From positions 31,207,681 through 31,271,680 of the forward strand of contig NC_088786.1 of the NCBI RefSeq assembly GCF_949628265.1: a stretch of DNA of 64,000 nt, written 5' to 3'. Below, piece after piece: positions 63,157 through 64,000 of the stretch. The notes under the pieces are model-generated. The model was not told where the DNA came from. It saw nothing but the letters and a program-made list of their open reading frames with translations, and ran no database searches. Every line of letters begins with the position of its first letter. The stretch's first letter is position 1. This DNA is from Cloeon dipterum (taxonomy: Eukaryota > Arthropoda > Insecta > Ephemeroptera > Baetidae). The position numbers were made by a program, and so were the translations under genes.

Positions 63157-64000
63157 AGTAAGCTCGCGCGCTCGAGAGCTTTTTCCATTTGTGCATGTTG
63201 CCGGGCGATTCTTCTGCTTTTCTTTTGACTAATGAGCAGGCTTTGATTTGAATGAGGCCATGTTTGTTTTCAGCTGCAGCCTCTCTGCGGCTCATTAAAA
63301 TTTTAACTCGGGCACACGTGCAGAGATTTTCCAGGGTGCACTTCAGCGCTCGGATCTGGGTTGACGATTGATTTCTGGGGCATGCACTAGAAAGTTCGTT
63401 TGCTTGCTGGCATGCAAGATGTGCCTCTCAGCTGCCGACAGTGCGGATTTTTCCAGATTCGCACAAATTATAAATGCGCATGAGTTGAGATGAAAAGTTG
63501 AAGAAAAGATGAAAACATCCCCAGTCCTTTTAAAAAAAGAATGCAAGAAGATTTGGGTTAATTTAATTTCGAGCCAAAGTAGCTTCCTGCCGGGTGACTC
63601 CCGTTTTTTCTCGCCCATAGACGCTCACAAATCTGAATCATCGACTGGAAGAAGGAGCATTAGTCGAATCACACGCGCGTAATGAAAACAAATAGCCACT
63701 TTAACCTCTCCGACCCATTTACTTTTTGTGCGTGCACTGTTTCTTTTCCAGCAGACATCTCTTCTGCATAATTGAATAATTCCTATTTTCAGCCGGCGCT
63801 AATGAAATTATCCGAAGAGCCGAGCCATAATCACCGCTCGAAGCAAATCCGGCGCCGCCACCAGGGACGCGTGTATTCTAATGAGGCCATAAATTGATCT
63901 AATTGCCATCGGACCGAGAGCTGGCGAGGGGGAGCCGCGGAATTAAATGCACGTTCACCGCCGCTAACCCGCTGAAATGATTGGAAAAGAGAGGATGTAA

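Larger units (their letters stand above)
21952..64000 (-). other. orb2: Giant intron of orb2 (over 42 kb, 5' end outside the window)
   Basis: The acceptor GTTTCACAG ends at 21952. No upstream coding exon in phase 1 with a CPEB-like sequence was found up to 64000. Frames of up to 252 codons occur on both strands here, but they are Arg/Ser/Cys-rich chance frames without family motifs or splice support. The sequence is about half G+C with frequent CpG, and interspersed TAATTA-like A/T blocks could be homeodomain-type enhancer sites (impression, not counted). I saw no transposon proteins. The two abutted 3'/5' splice sites on this strand support the view that the whole stretch is one transcribed intron. 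Stretches between the listed elements hold nothing else I can name. Confidence 0.7.

Overview
The window looks like an insect (at least arthropod) chromosome. It has short GT-AG introns of about 40-115 nt in its small genes, secreted chymotrypsin-like proteases and C-type lectin-like proteins, and a CPEB translational regulator of the Orb2 (CPEB2-4) type behind a giant intron. CpG does not look depleted and I recognise no transposon proteins, which suggests a fairly compact genome. The species cannot be fixed from the sequence.

Layout. (1) 1-5.6 kb, + strand: the last exon of one S1 serine protease, then three complete paralogues (441-1708, 2484-3781, 4170-5496). Each has seven exons; I rebuilt the joins by hand and all three close in frame (310, 293 and 324 codons). 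A possible small secreted protein lies on the - strand between the first two. (2) 5.65-8.9 kb, - strand: exons that join in phase into one gene with four C-type-lectin-like domains and a Pro-rich, Thr/Ser-rich tail. Its signal-peptide exon is unresolved, and a decayed protease exon may lie just upstream at 9.13-9.3 kb. (3) About 10-19.8 kb: no coding sequence. I read it as a very long 3' UTR of the next gene, with seven Pumilio-type octamers, many short CA runs (GT on the + strand), GC-rich islands and two strong hairpins. (4) 19.8-21.95 kb, - strand: six exons for the C-terminal 330 residues of an Orb2-like CPEB (two RRMs and the CPEB zinc-binding domain). (5) 21.95-64 kb: noncoding, read as one phase-1 intron of more than 42 kb whose 5' exon lies beyond the window.

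The most notable signal is inside that intron. At 36799/36798 and 50529/50528, both on the orb2 strand, a strong 3' splice site abuts GTAAG with no exon between. This is the arrangement of recursive splice sites (ratchet points). Each is followed 57 or 51 nt later by a second good 5' splice site, as expected for a short recursive-splicing exon. The two sites divide the visible intron into steps of 14.8, 13.7 and at least 13.5 kb. Both short exons are multiples of three and open in the host reading frame, so they could also act as regulated cassette exons. All joins are predictions from sequence alone.
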